Source of the DNA: Peptoniphilus mikwangii
Lineage (GTDB): Bacteria; Bacillota; Clostridia; Tissierellales; Peptoniphilaceae
Direction of reading: 5' to 3'
DNA: 64,000 nt
Assembly: GCF_000468535.1 (NCBI RefSeq)
Contig: NZ_AUQY01000005.1
Coordinates: 427,701-491,700 of the forward strand
Of this stretch, positions 16,794 through 26,315 are shown piece after piece (within the stretch, counting starts at the first letter, position 1; the number at the start of each line of letters is the position of its first letter). The notes beneath the pieces are model-generated. The model was not told the origin of the DNA, made no database searches, and saw only the letters and a list, made by a program, of their open reading frames with translations. The translations under genes and the position numbers were made by a program.

Positions 16794-17635
16794 AAGCTGT
16801 AGAAATTAAAAATTTGTCAAAATCTTATGGAGATTTTTCTTTAAATGATGTCAATTTTGATGTTGAAAAAGGAAGTATAATGGGTCTTATTGGAGCTAAT
16901 GGAGCCGGTAAAACTACAATAATTAAAGCTATTTTATCTATGATTAAGTATGGCGGAGATATTAAAATTTTTGGGAAAAAGCTTGATGATGATATCAGGC
17001 AAGATATAGGATTTGTGCTTGAAGATTGTTTTATAAGTAATTTTTTATCTGCAAAAGAAGCGGATAAGGTTTTTAAAAATATGTATAAAAATTGGGATTC
17101 AGATTATTACAATAATCTTTTAAATAAATTTGAGTTACCATTTAATAAGTCAAACAGTAAGTTTTCTAAAGGAATGAGGATGAAATTTAAAATAGCTGTT
17201 GCACTTAGCAGTCATCCTAAATTATTAATTTTAGATGAACCTACAAGTGGACTTGATCCTGTTATAAGAGATGAAATTTTGGATATATTTTTGGAATATA
17301 TTGAAGATGAAAATAACAGTATTTTAATTTCGTCACATATAACATCTGATCTTGAAAAGATAGCAGATTATATAACTTATATTGATAAAGGTGAAATAGT
17401 ATTTTCTAAAGAAAAGTATGATTTATTTGAAGATATGGGTATTTTAAAATGTTCAAATGAAAGATTTAAAGAAATAGACAAATCATATATTCAAAAATAT
17501 AAAATTGGGAAGTATTCTGTGGAAGCTCTAATTAAAAATAAGGATATGTTTAAGAAAGAATATTCCAATGAAATAGTTGATAGTGCTGAACTTGATGAAA
17601 TTATGGTTTTTTATGCAAAAGGTGAGGATATATGA
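16790..17635 (+). CDS. ABC transporter ATP-binding protein
   Basis: 281-residue ATPase with Walker A GANGAGKTT (about 34-42), a divergent signature FSKGMRMKFKIA, Walker B LLILDEPTSGLD and the switch histidine in SSHITSDLEK. It pairs with two small ABC-2 permeases encoded directly downstream with 4-base overlaps. YtrB-like exporters of this kind answer to cell-envelope or peptide stress in other Firmicutes. The substrate is unknown. Confidence 0.9.
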   Translation: MKAVEIKNLSKSYGDFSLNDVNFDVEKGSIMGLIGANGAGKTTIIKAILSMIKYGGDIKIFGKKLDDDIRQDIGFVLEDCFISNFLSAKEADKVFKNMYKNWDSDYYNNLLNKFELPFNKSNSKFSKGMRMKFKIAVALSSHPKLLILDEPTSGLDPVIRDEILDIFLEYIEDENNSILISSHITSDLEKIADYITYIDKGEIVFSKEKYDLFEDMGILKCSNERFKEIDKSYIQKYKIGKYSVEALIKNKDMFKKEYSNEIVDSAELDEIMVFYAKGEDI

Positions 17636-18273
17636 AAGCGATAATATTAAATGATTTTTATAATTGGAGGAGATCTATAAAAACTTCGATTTTTGCATTG
17701 GTGTGTTGTATGATATCTCCTATAATATCTGCATTAAGAGGTCAACTTAATTTTGGATATGTAATTATGACCATTGGTATAGCAAGTTTTATTTTTGGTA
17801 GCATAGAAGTAAGTTCCGTATTTTATGATGAACAGTCAGGATTTTTAGATTTAATTTATGCAACTCCGATTAGTGAAGAAAGATATATAACTTCAAAGTT
17901 TGTATTTTCAGTTTTAATTCATTTAATTATATTTTTAGTTGCTTCTATAGTTATGCTTGCTATTTCCAATGATATTGAACTTATAAAAATTAACTTTTTG
18001 ATTATCAGTATATATATGATATGTTGCTTTGTAAACATTGCATTTATGTTCAAATTTGGATGTAAAAATATTTTTACATTAATGATGGTTGTATTTATGA
18101 TTTTATTTTTTACCGCATATTTTTTTGGATTTGATAATATATTTGAATTCATGAAAAAAGATGTAAAGAACACTTATTATTCAGTGATCGGGGTGGTTTT
18201 GTTAATAGATGTAGTTCTATTTTTTGTATTTAAGAAACTTGGTATAAAACATTTAAAGGAGAGGAAAAAATGA
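17632..18273 (+). CDS. ABC-2 type permease subunit
   Basis: 213 residues with about six transmembrane helices. The cytoplasmic segment SSVFYDEQSGFLDLIYATPISEERYITSKF is the usual ABC-2 coupling region. It overlaps the ATPase gene and the next permease by 4 bases each. Weakly similar in layout to the next protein, so the two probably form a heterodimer. Confidence 0.8.
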   Translation: MKAIILNDFYNWRRSIKTSIFALVCCMISPIISALRGQLNFGYVIMTIGIASFIFGSIEVSSVFYDEQSGFLDLIYATPISEERYITSKFVFSVLIHLIIFLVASIVMLAISNDIELIKINFLIISIYMICCFVNIAFMFKFGCKNIFTLMMVVFMILFFTAYFFGFDNIFEFMKKDVKNTYYSVIGVVLLIDVVLFFVFKKLGIKHLKERKK

Positions 18274-18905
18274 TAAAAGCTCTTTTGTATAAAGATTTTA
18301 TAAACATTTTAGACTCGATGGAGAAAAAATATTATTTCTTGATATTTTTTGTTATAGATATATTAATTTTTTATTTTGCCGAAGCACCAATAGCTGCTAT
18401 TTTCAGTGGAATATTTGCATTTACGATTTTTGCTTCAACTTTTAGTATGGATGAGCAAGCTGTTTGTACAAGTTATGTAGTTGCGACACCGACTTCTAAA
18501 AAGCATATTGCAGAGTATAAATTTTTACTATTTTTTATTTTAGAAGGCATTATTATGGCTATAAATGTTGTGGTATTTTATGTATTTAAAATATTCGGGG
18601 TTATTGAAAATATTGGAGTTGTTGAAATGGTGATTGCACCGCAAATGGGTATATTTATATTTTATATTTTAATAATTCCGGCAACATTTAAATATGGAAT
18701 TGTTAAAGCTCCAATGGTTATAGTAGGAATATTAATTTTATCGTATTTGATTTTATATGCTATAAATGGAATTGATAAAATAAAAATTTTGTTGTCAAAT
18801 TTTAAAGAGAGTATATTGATTTTAATTGTTATTGCATTTATGTGCGTTATTGGAATAATATCATATCTTACTACTTTGATAATATTAAATAACAAAGACT
18901 ATTAA
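18270..18905 (+). CDS. ABC-2 type permease subunit
   Basis: 211 residues, about six transmembrane helices, with FSMDEQAVCTSYVVATPTSKKHIAEYKF at the place where the preceding permease has its MDEQ-like coupling segment. The last ABC gene of the operon. The CPBP gene begins 38 bases further on. Confidence 0.8.
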   Translation: MIKALLYKDFINILDSMEKKYYFLIFFVIDILIFYFAEAPIAAIFSGIFAFTIFASTFSMDEQAVCTSYVVATPTSKKHIAEYKFLLFFILEGIIMAINVVVFYVFKIFGVIENIGVVEMVIAPQMGIFIFYILIIPATFKYGIVKAPMVIVGILILSYLILYAINGIDKIKILLSNFKESILILIVIAFMCVIGIISYLTTLIILNNKDY

Positions 18906-18943
18906 AAATTGATGTGATAGGGTATATTATAATTGGTGATTGA

Positions 18944-19666
18944 ATGGAAAATTATGATTATACTGTACATGAAGAAAATATTAAAGTGGAAGATTTGATG
19001 GATTTTCCTTTTGGAGATGTATCAAATTTAAGGTGGCTGATATCATTAGCAATCTTATTTGGAGGGTTTATATTAAGTCTTGGGAGAGTTATTAAGAGTG
19101 TTCCTATTCTTGTGACTGTTTTAATATTATCATCTATAGGTTCTTTGATTGTCCTTGACTTACATTTTTTCAGAAAACTGTTTAAACGGATAAGGGCGAA
19201 AGATTTACTTATAATGCTTTTTACTTTGGTTTTAACATTTATTTTTGCAGTACTTTCTGCAAATTTTTTAAAACAAAGTAATCTTGTTGAAAATCCGATA
19301 AGTGAATTTTTAAGTAATGACAATATTAAAATATTATTTGCGGTTTCGCTTGTTCAGCTTTTGATTGAAGAGATTGTTTTTGTATTACCGTTTTTATTTA
19401 TATATCACAATATAAAGAAAATAAATAGGTATTTTGCAATAGCATTAGCGTGGATTATAAGTTCTGAAATTTTTGGAGCATTACATCTTTCGACATATTC
19501 ATATAATTTTCTTCAGTGCTTAGTTATTATTAGCTCTGTTAGATTTGGACTTACTACGGCATATGTCTGGAGAAAAAACTTAGCACTAACTTATATAGTA
19601 CATGTTGTCTATGATTGGATATTGTTGTTTATCGTGCTGTATGCAAAAAATTCCGGACTTATGTAA
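18944..19666 (+). CDS. CPBP family membrane protein (CAAX-protease-like)
   Basis: 240 residues with about seven transmembrane helices. Family motifs are E142-E143 (IEEIVFVLP), FGALHLS with His181, and HVVYDW with His220 and Asp224. The usual EExxxR arginine is replaced by valine. Members cleave prenylated or peptide substrates and often provide self-immunity beside bacteriocin or peptide export genes. Here it closes a GntR-ABC operon, so a peptide-related role is plausible but unproven. The ATG follows a weak ribosome site. Confidence 0.75.
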   Translation: MENYDYTVHEENIKVEDLMDFPFGDVSNLRWLISLAILFGGFILSLGRVIKSVPILVTVLILSSIGSLIVLDLHFFRKLFKRIRAKDLLIMLFTLVLTFIFAVLSANFLKQSNLVENPISEFLSNDNIKILFAVSLVQLLIEEIVFVLPFLFIYHNIKKINRYFAIALAWIISSEIFGALHLSTYSYNFLQCLVIISSVRFGLTTAYVWRKNLALTYIVHVVYDWILLFIVLYAKNSGLM

Positions 19667-19673
19667 AATATTG

Positions 19674-19701
19674 AGAACACCTGCAAAGGTGTTCTTTTTA
19701 T
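19674..19701 (+). terminator. Terminator of the GntR-ABC-CPBP operon
   Basis: AGAACACC (19674-19681) / GGTGTTCT (19688-19695) with a 6-base loop and a T-run. Confidence 0.85.
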
Positions 19702-20388
19702 ATAATATTGAAATATTTATAGAAAAAAATTACATTTAGTAATAAAATATAAGTTGAAATAAATTGTTTTTATTAAATATTATTTTAATGAAAACAAGGT
19801 CGAAATATTAGTACAATATTTAATAGGTTAAAGGTTTTTAAAAATTGTATATAATTATTGCTTGATTGTATATTTCACTAAATATAAGTATTAATAACAT
19901 AATTTAAGATTAATTATTATATAAATAAAATACAAATATTTTTTGATTAGTAATTATTTTTTAGATTGCAAAGCTTATACAGACGTTTATTTGACGTAAA
20001 TTGTACTGTAATTGCACTTAACCTTATATGATAGAGTGAAATCTTGTAACAAATATGATTTTTTTAATGCGATGTCGGTATACAATTATGTAAAATTTTT
20101 AACAGTATTGACTTTAATTAGACTAAGAAAAAATATAATTGACTTAAACAATGAGATTATAGATTTTGAAAACATATTCATAGCTGATTTCCGATTTATG
20201 AACATTGAACTTAATAATATTACATAAGTAAAATAACTAATTTGTTTTGAGATGTTAATTAATTTTACTTTAGGAATTATACCCATATATAAATGTTATA
20301 AACAAGAATGAAAATTATGAAATTGTTTGCAGATTCTTAGTTGATTTGTTTAAATATTTAATTAACAAAGAAAGGATGAATGATTTCT
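19702..20388. other. Long AT-rich intergenic leader before nhaC
   Basis: Nearly 690 bases with no gene I can support. A TTG-started 71-codon frame at 20012-20227 lacks a ribosome site. No recognised riboswitch was found. The length leaves room for a long leader RNA, but no stable stem was identified by eye. Confidence 0.4.
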
Positions 20389-21918
20389 ATGACAAATGGA
20401 AAGAAGAGAAGTGTTAGACTACCGAGTTTTTTTGAAGCTATAATACCTATTATAGTAATGGTAGGACTAATGATTTACGTTTTTGCTACAGACAGTGGCT
20501 ACGATGCAGCACATATGCCTTTAATAGTTGCTATATCAGTTGCATGTATTATCGGAGCTCTTTGCGGACATGATTTCCCTGATATGGTTTCAGGTATGAT
20601 TGAACGTCTAAGTGCATCTTTGGAAGCTATATTAATACTTTGTACAGTTGGTCTTTTAGTATCATCTTTCATGATTTCAGGTACTATTCCTGCACTTATT
20701 TATTACGGACTTGACCTTCTAACTCCAAAGCTATTTCTTCCTGTAGGATGTATACTATGTGCAGTTGTAGGTCTTGCTTGTGGTTCTTCTTGGACTGCAA
20801 CAGCTACAATCGGGATTGCGTTTTTAACAATCGGTGCAGGTCTTGGAATTAATCCTGCTTTAACTGCAGGTATGGTTATATCAGGAGCTTATGTAGGAGA
20901 CAAATTTTCTCCACTATCTGATACTACAAACTTAGCAGCAGCAGTTTCAAATACCGGATTATTTGACCACGTAACAGCAATGGTTTCAACAACAGGTCCT
21001 GTATTCTTAATTTCTTTAGTTATATACAGTATATTAGGAATGAATATTGACCCATCTAATTATGATCCGACTATTGCATCAGGAATACAAGAAGCACTTG
21101 CTGAAAACTTTAATCTTACTCCATTACTATTATTGCCAATTTTAGTCGTAATAGTAGTATGTATTCTTAGAGTTCCTGGACTACCGGGAGTTATGATTTC
21201 AGTTGCTACAGGTGTACTATTCGCTTATATATTCCAAGGTGGCGGAACTATCGGAAGTATGTTTGATGTTCTTCACTATGGTCCTGGAATCGAAACAGGT
21301 AATGCATTTGTAGATAAAGCTCTTGCAAAGGGTGGTATGGACCATCAAATGTGGACTATAAACCTTATTTTACTTGCAGTATCTTATGGTGGAGCACTTG
21401 AACGTTGCGGAAGTGTTGAAAGATTATTCGGCGGAGTAAAAGAAAAAATTCATGGCGTTGGTTCTTTAATCCTAGTTACTTTAGCAACTTCAGTATTCTG
21501 TGACGCTGCAATGTGTGACCAATTCTTAGGAATAGGTGTTCCGGCTCCTCTATATGTTGACAAATATGATGAATTAGGACTTTCAAGAAATATGCTTTCA
21601 AGAACACTTGAGGATGCAGGTACTCTATGGAGCCCTATGTTCCCATGGACAGCTTGTGGTGCTTACCAAATGGGAGTTTTAGGAATGAGTCCGTTTGTTT
21701 ACTTCCCATATGCATTTGTAAACTTACTAAACCCAATTTATGCTGCAATAACAGCTATGCTTGGACGTAACATATTCTGGGCTGACGGAGCATATACAAA
21801 TCTATTTGGAAAGACAACTATGAAGAAAGTTGCGGCTGCTCCTGCAGAAGCACATGAAAAAGCAGTTAAGAATCTTGAAGCACTACGTGCAGCAGGAAAA
21901 GCTCCAAAAGTTGCTTAA
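20389..21918 (+). CDS. nhaC: NhaC-type Na+/H+ antiporter
   Basis: About 509 residues with roughly eleven transmembrane helices. The NhaC core LACGSSWTATATIGIAFLTIG and the conserved GAYVGDKFSPLSDTTNLAA are clear, as are FCDAAMCDQFLGIGV and EDAGTLWSPMFPWTACG in the second half. It exchanges Na+ for H+ for pH and sodium homeostasis. ATGs at 20380 and 20389 are both in frame. AAGGA at 20372-20376 is only 3 bases from the first and 12 from the second, so the start is uncertain; the second is preferred. Confidence 0.9.
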   Translation: MTNGKKRSVRLPSFFEAIIPIIVMVGLMIYVFATDSGYDAAHMPLIVAISVACIIGALCGHDFPDMVSGMIERLSASLEAILILCTVGLLVSSFMISGTIPALIYYGLDLLTPKLFLPVGCILCAVVGLACGSSWTATATIGIAFLTIGAGLGINPALTAGMVISGAYVGDKFSPLSDTTNLAAAVSNTGLFDHVTAMVSTTGPVFLISLVIYSILGMNIDPSNYDPTIASGIQEALAENFNLTPLLLLPILVVIVVCILRVPGLPGVMISVATGVLFAYIFQGGGTIGSMFDVLHYGPGIETGNAFVDKALAKGGMDHQMWTINLILLAVSYGGALERCGSVERLFGGVKEKIHGVGSLILVTLATSVFCDAAMCDQFLGIGVPAPLYVDKYDELGLSRNMLSRTLEDAGTLWSPMFPWTACGAYQMGVLGMSPFVYFPYAFVNLLNPIYAAITAMLGRNIFWADGAYTNLFGKTTMKKVAAAPAEAHEKAVKNLEALRAAGKAPKVA

Positions 21919-21942
21919 TTATAATTGAAAGAGGAAATCAAA

Positions 21943-22437
21943 GTGAAATTAGACAAACTTCCTTGGGCGTCTATTGATTCTCCCATATATACAAACAGGG
22001 AGATTAAACCCAGAAAAGATTGGGTAATAGCAGGCGGCTGGATAATGACTGCTATATTAATTATTAGCGGTTTTACAACAAAATATAAAATTTCTTTAGT
22101 ATTTGGAGTGTTGTATGCTTTAGCATTATTGATGATAAAATATGTTGCAGTTACGAATAGAGGGCTTGAAATATTTTATGATATGAAAATAATGAAGCAC
22201 TATGAACTTTGGGAGTGGAAAGATATTTTTGCACTAACTCATGAAAAGAACATAGATTATCCTGAAATTATTGCAATCTATTTTTCAAAAGGTGATCGCA
22301 GTAAAAGGTTATTTTTTGATAAGAGAGACAAAAATGCCATAATTCAAATGGCGAAGTCTTTAAATCCTGAAATAAAAATATATGATGCGGAAGATGAAAA
22401 GAGAAAACATGCTGCAGCTAAATCAAAGAAAAAATAA
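21943..22437 (+). CDS. Two-helix membrane protein of unknown function
   Basis: 164 residues from GTG 21943, supported by AAAGAGGAA at 21928-21936; an upstream TTG at 21925 overlaps this site and is unlikely. Two hydrophobic helices (about 32-75) are followed by a soluble domain (RGLEIFYDMKIMKHYELWEW) that looks like a small PH-like sensor, and a Lys-rich tail. It lies 24 bases after nhaC and shares its terminator, so it may modulate the antiporter. No named family recognised. Confidence 0.65.
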   Translation: MKLDKLPWASIDSPIYTNREIKPRKDWVIAGGWIMTAILIISGFTTKYKISLVFGVLYALALLMIKYVAVTNRGLEIFYDMKIMKHYELWEWKDIFALTHEKNIDYPEIIAIYFSKGDRSKRLFFDKRDKNAIIQMAKSLNPEIKIYDAEDEKRKHAAAKSKKK

Positions 22438-22470
22438 CAGAAGAGTTTCATTTTGAAAAACTTATAAATT

Positions 22471-22508
22471 AAAGTCACGCTGAGAAATTGGTGTGACTTT
22501 TATTTTGT
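22471..22508 (+). terminator. Terminator after the nhaC unit
   Basis: AAAGTCAC (22471-22478) / GTGACTTT (22493-22500) followed by TATTTT. Confidence 0.75.
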
Positions 22509-22572
22509 ATATTATTAAAAAATTAATAGAGAATACATAAAAGTTTAATAGAAAAAAATTTTTTACAGACTA

Positions 22573-22625
22573 TTGCAAAACATAAATAAAAGCTGTATAA
22601 TTAAATAAGGTCAAAGAAGGTCAAA
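22573..22625 (+). promoter_or_regulatory. Promoter with CtsR box for the dnaJ-like/clpB operon
   Basis: TTGCAA (22573-22578), 17 bases, TATAAT (22596-22601). A tandem heptad GGTCAAA-GAA-GGTCAAA (22609-22625) covers the transcription start. It matches the CtsR heat-shock repressor consensus without mismatch. ctsR itself is not in this window. Confidence 0.9.
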
Positions 22626-22653
22626 AAAATAAAATTTAGGAAAGGGATTAAAA

Positions 22654-23568
22654 TTGAAATATAGAGATTACTATGAAATATTAGGCGTTGATAAGAATGC
22701 CAGTGCAAAAGAAATTAAATCATCATATAGAAAACTTGCAAAAAAATATCATCCGGATTTGAATAACGGAGATGAAAAAGCACAAGAAAAATTTAAAGAA
22801 ATAAATGAAGCCTATGAGGTTTTATCAGATCCTGAAAAAAAGAAAAAGTATGATACTTTCGGTTCAAGTTATGATTTTACAAATGGAGCAAATTTTGATC
22901 CTTCTCAGTATGGATATACTTATACTACAAGTGGAGGAAGCGGAGATTTTTCTGACTTTTTTGAAATGTTTTTCGGTTCATCAAACGGAGGGAAAAGTCA
23001 AGGAGGATTTAATATATCCGATTTATTTGATATGGGCGGAAGAAGGTCAAAGAGAAAAAAATCTACTGTAAGACAAAAATTTGATACCGAATTAAATATA
23101 TCATTAAAAGAAGCATATACCGGTGTAACAAAGCATGTTGCACTTTCACTTAACGGGAAAAATATAGAAATGGATGTAAAAATTCCATCAGGTATAACAC
23201 CAGGAAAAAAGATAAAAGTAGCGGGAGAGAAATATGGAGTTCCGGGAGATATTTTATTTAAGATAGAGGTATATACTATGACAAATGAAATATTAGATGG
23301 CCTTAATATAACTAAGGAACAAGATATATATCCATGGCAAGCTGCATTGGGAGATAAGGTTGTAGTAGAAACTTTAAGCGGAAAGATAAAAATAGGGGTT
23401 CCTAAAAATTTTAAGGGCGGAACAAAAATGAGAATACCGGGTAAGGGATTCAAAGATTTAAAAGGTTCATCGGGAGATTTATATGTTAAGTTTAACATTG
23501 TAAATCCTAATGAACTTACTGAAGAACAAATAAAATTATATGAAAAGTTGAGTAAAACTTTAGAATGA
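22654..23568 (+). CDS. DnaJ-like (CbpA-type) co-chaperone
   Basis: 304 residues. J-domain at 1-68 with the HPD motif at 33-35 (KKYHPDLN), then a Gly/Phe/Ser-rich stretch (80-125) and two C-terminal substrate-binding beta domains (about 140-295). It has no CxxCxGxG zinc repeats, so it is the CbpA/type II class rather than housekeeping DnaJ. The start is TTG, set by AGGAAAGGG at 22638-22646. Being co-transcribed with clpB under CtsR control fits disaggregation: it would recruit DnaK and substrates to ClpB. Confidence 0.9.
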   Translation: MKYRDYYEILGVDKNASAKEIKSSYRKLAKKYHPDLNNGDEKAQEKFKEINEAYEVLSDPEKKKKYDTFGSSYDFTNGANFDPSQYGYTYTTSGGSGDFSDFFEMFFGSSNGGKSQGGFNISDLFDMGGRRSKRKKSTVRQKFDTELNISLKEAYTGVTKHVALSLNGKNIEMDVKIPSGITPGKKIKVAGEKYGVPGDILFKIEVYTMTNEILDGLNITKEQDIYPWQAALGDKVVVETLSGKIKIGVPKNFKGGTKMRIPGKGFKDLKGSSGDLYVKFNIVNPNELTEEQIKLYEKLSKTLE

Positions 23569-23580
23569 GGGGTATGAGTT

Positions 23581-26160
23581 ATGAATTTAGAAAAATTTAC
23601 GCAAAAATCAATTGAGGCAGTACAAGCTGCACAAAGTATAGCAATACAAAATGGAAATCCACAAATTGAAGATATACATTTAAACGCAGCTCTTCTTCAA
23701 GATAAAGATGGATTAATTCCAAGAGTGTTAAAGTATATGGGAATATCATCTGATATAGTTTTAAATGATATCCAAAATATCATATCAAGACTTCCTAAAC
23801 AAAGTGGCGGAAATAATTATCCATCAAGAGAATTTGGAAAAATTTTGGAAGATGCTGAAAAAATAGCAGCACAATTTGGAGATGATTATGTATCGGTTGA
23901 GCATATTTATCTTGCAATTTTAAGTATGAAAAATAATAAATCATCAGAGATTTTTTCAAAGTATCATTTAAACAGAGAAAGCTTTTTAGAGGCATTAAAG
24001 AAAATTAGAGGAAATCAACACGTGAGAACAGATAATCCGGAAGATACTTATGATGCTCTTGAAAAATATGGAAGAGATTTGACTAAGGAAGCTAAAACGG
24101 GAAAAATGGATCCTGTAATAGGAAGAGACGAAGAAATACGAAATGTAATTAGAATACTTTCGAGAAGAACTAAAAATAATCCGGTACTTATAGGAGAACC
24201 GGGTGTAGGTAAGACAGCAATAGTTGAAGGTCTTGCTCAGAGAATTGTAAATGGAGATGTACCTGAAGGATTAAAAAATAAAATTATATTTTCTCTTGAT
24301 ATGGGAGCTTTAGTTGCAGGTGCCAAGTATCGTGGAGAATTTGAAGAAAGACTTAAAGCTGTTCTTTCAGAAGTTGAAAAGAGCAGTGGCGAAATATTGA
24401 TGTTTATAGATGAAATTCATAATATAGTTGGAGCCGGAAAGACAGAGGGTGCTATGGATGCATCAAATCTTTTAAAACCTATGCTTGCAAGAGGAGAACT
24501 TCATGCAATAGGAGCAACTACACTTGACGAATACAGAAAATATATAGAAAAGGATCCTGCACTTGAAAGAAGATTTCAAAAGGTAATGGTTTCGGAACCT
24601 ACAGTTGAAGATACAATTTCAATTTTAAGAGGTCTTAAAGAAAAATACGAAATATATCATGGAATAAGAATTTCAGATTCTGCTGTAATAGCTGCAGCAA
24701 CTCTTTCGAACAGATATATTTCAGATAGATTTTTGCCTGACAAAGCGATAGATTTAATGGATGAATCATGTGCAATGCTAAGGACGGAAATTGATTCTAT
24801 GCCAACAGAAATTGATGATGTAAGAAGACATATATTACAGCTCGAAATTGAGCGAGAAGCATTGAAAAAAGAAACAGATGATGCTTCAAAGCGCAGACTT
24901 AAGGATTTAGAAGCAGAATTATCAGAAGAAAAGGCAAGTTTTGATAAATTAAAAGCTCAATGGGAAAGTGAAAAGAAGGAAATTGACAGAGTCAAGGAAA
25001 TAAAAACAAAGATAGATGATACAAAGCATTTAATAGAAGAGGCTGAAAGAAACTATAATCTTGAAAAATTGTCAGTCTTGAAGTACGGAGAACTTCCTAA
25101 ACTTGAAGAAGAGCTTAAATTAGAGGAAGAAAAGGCAAAAAATGAAGATAGAATGGTTAAAGAAGAAGTAAATGAAGATGAAATAGCACAAGTAGTATCT
25201 CGTTGGACCGGAATTCCGGTAGAAAAATTGAATCAATCACAAAGAGATAAGCTTTTAAATTTATCGGATATTTTACATGAAAGAGTAATCGGTCAAGATG
25301 AAGCGGTGGAGGCAGTATCAAATGCAGTTTTAAGGGCAAGAGCCGGACTGAAGAGTGAAAATAGACCTATAGGTTCATTTATATTTTTAGGACCTACAGG
25401 AGTTGGAAAAACAGAAACAGCAAAGGCACTTACAGAAAGTCTTTTTGATGATGAAAGAAATATGATAAGAATTGATATGAGTGAATATATGGAAAAGCAT
25501 TCAGTATCAAGACTTGTAGGTTCTCCTCCGGGATATGTCGGATATGATGAAGGAGGACAGTTAACAGAGGCAGTTAGAAGAAAACCATATTCGGTAATAC
25601 TGTTTGATGAAATAGAAAAAGCTCATCCTGATGTATTTAATATATTACTTCAAGTACTCGATGATGGTAGACTTACTGATAATCAAGGTAGGACAGTTGA
25701 TTTTAAGAATACTGTAATAATTATGACTTCAAATATAGGTTCGTCTTATTTGCTTGAAGGAATAGATGATAAAGGTCAAATAAGAGAAGAAGCAAGACAA
25801 CTCGTAGAAAATGAAATGAAAATTAAGTTTAGACCTGAGTTTTTAAACAGAATTGATGAGATAGTAATGTTTAAGCCTCTTGATAGAGAACAAATTTATA
25901 AAATAATAAAAGTAAATATTTTAGATATTGAAAATAGACTTAAAGAAAGAAATATTAAGATAAAGATAACAGAACAAGCTTTAAATTTAATCTTAAATAA
26001 GGCATATAATGTAGTATATGGTGCAAGACCTGTTAAGAGATTTATTCAATCGAATATTGAGACTGAAATATCTAAGATGATTATTAAAGGAGAAATATCT
26101 GAAAATAAAACAGTATTCATAGATGTAAAGAATGACGAATTATATCTTTTAGCTGAATAG
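23581..26160 (+). CDS. clpB: ClpB protein disaggregase
   Basis: 859-residue AAA+ chaperone that rescues aggregated proteins with DnaK. Clp N-domain (1-145), NBD1 with Walker A GEPGVGKT at 205-212, coiled-coil middle domain (about 400-520), NBD2 with Walker A GPTGVGKT at 604-611 and the conserved [20 protein letters not shown]. The middle domain and lack of a ClpP-binding loop distinguish it from ClpA/ClpC. Length is typical. It lies 12 bases after the dnaJ-like gene. Confidence 0.97.
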   Translation: MNLEKFTQKSIEAVQAAQSIAIQNGNPQIEDIHLNAALLQDKDGLIPRVLKYMGISSDIVLNDIQNIISRLPKQSGGNNYPSREFGKILEDAEKIAAQFGDDYVSVEHIYLAILSMKNNKSSEIFSKYHLNRESFLEALKKIRGNQHVRTDNPEDTYDALEKYGRDLTKEAKTGKMDPVIGRDEEIRNVIRILSRRTKNNPVLIGEPGVGKTAIVEGLAQRIVNGDVPEGLKNKIIFSLDMGALVAGAKYRGEFEERLKAVLSEVEKSSGEILMFIDEIHNIVGAGKTEGAMDASNLLKPMLARGELHAIGATTLDEYRKYIEKDPALERRFQKVMVSEPTVEDTISILRGLKEKYEIYHGIRISDSAVIAAATLSNRYISDRFLPDKAIDLMDESCAMLRTEIDSMPTEIDDVRRHILQLEIEREALKKETDDASKRRLKDLEAELSEEKASFDKLKAQWESEKKEIDRVKEIKTKIDDTKHLIEEAERNYNLEKLSVLKYGELPKLEEELKLEEEKAKNEDRMVKEEVNEDEIAQVVSRWTGIPVEKLNQSQRDKLLNLSDILHERVIGQDEAVEAVSNAVLRARAGLKSENRPIGSFIFLGPTGVGKTETAKALTESLFDDERNMIRIDMSEYMEKHSVSRLVGSPPGYVGYDEGGQLTEAVRRKPYSVILFDEIEKAHPDVFNILLQVLDDGRLTDNQGRTVDFKNTVIIMTSNIGSSYLLEGIDDKGQIREEARQLVENEMKIKFRPEFLNRIDEIVMFKPLDREQIYKIIKVNILDIENRLKERNIKIKITEQALNLILNKAYNVVYGARPVKRFIQSNIETEISKMIIKGEISENKTVFIDVKNDELYLLAE

Positions 26161-26166
26161 AATGAA

Positions 26167-26208
26167 AAAAATAGTCGACAAATTAATTTGTCGACTATTT
26201 TTTATTAT
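26167..26208 (+). terminator. Terminator of the clpB operon
   Basis: Long perfect palindrome centred at TTAA (AATAGTCGACAAATT and complement, 26169-26200), then TTTTTATT. Confidence 0.85.
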
Positions 26209-26315
26209 ATAAAGAATATATTTTCAAAATTGTATGATAGTACATATAAAATAAAAAACTGATATTTTTTAAAAGGTATATACTAATAAATGATATTAAT
26301 TAACGGGAGGTTTAA

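Noticed and set aside
20012..20227. 71-codon TTG-started frame in the nhaC leader
   Set aside because: No ribosome site, low-complexity AT-rich composition and no recognisable protein features.
22998..23498. Minus-strand open frame of 166 codons inside the dnaJ-like gene
   Set aside because: Antisense of conserved coding sequence with no initiation signal.
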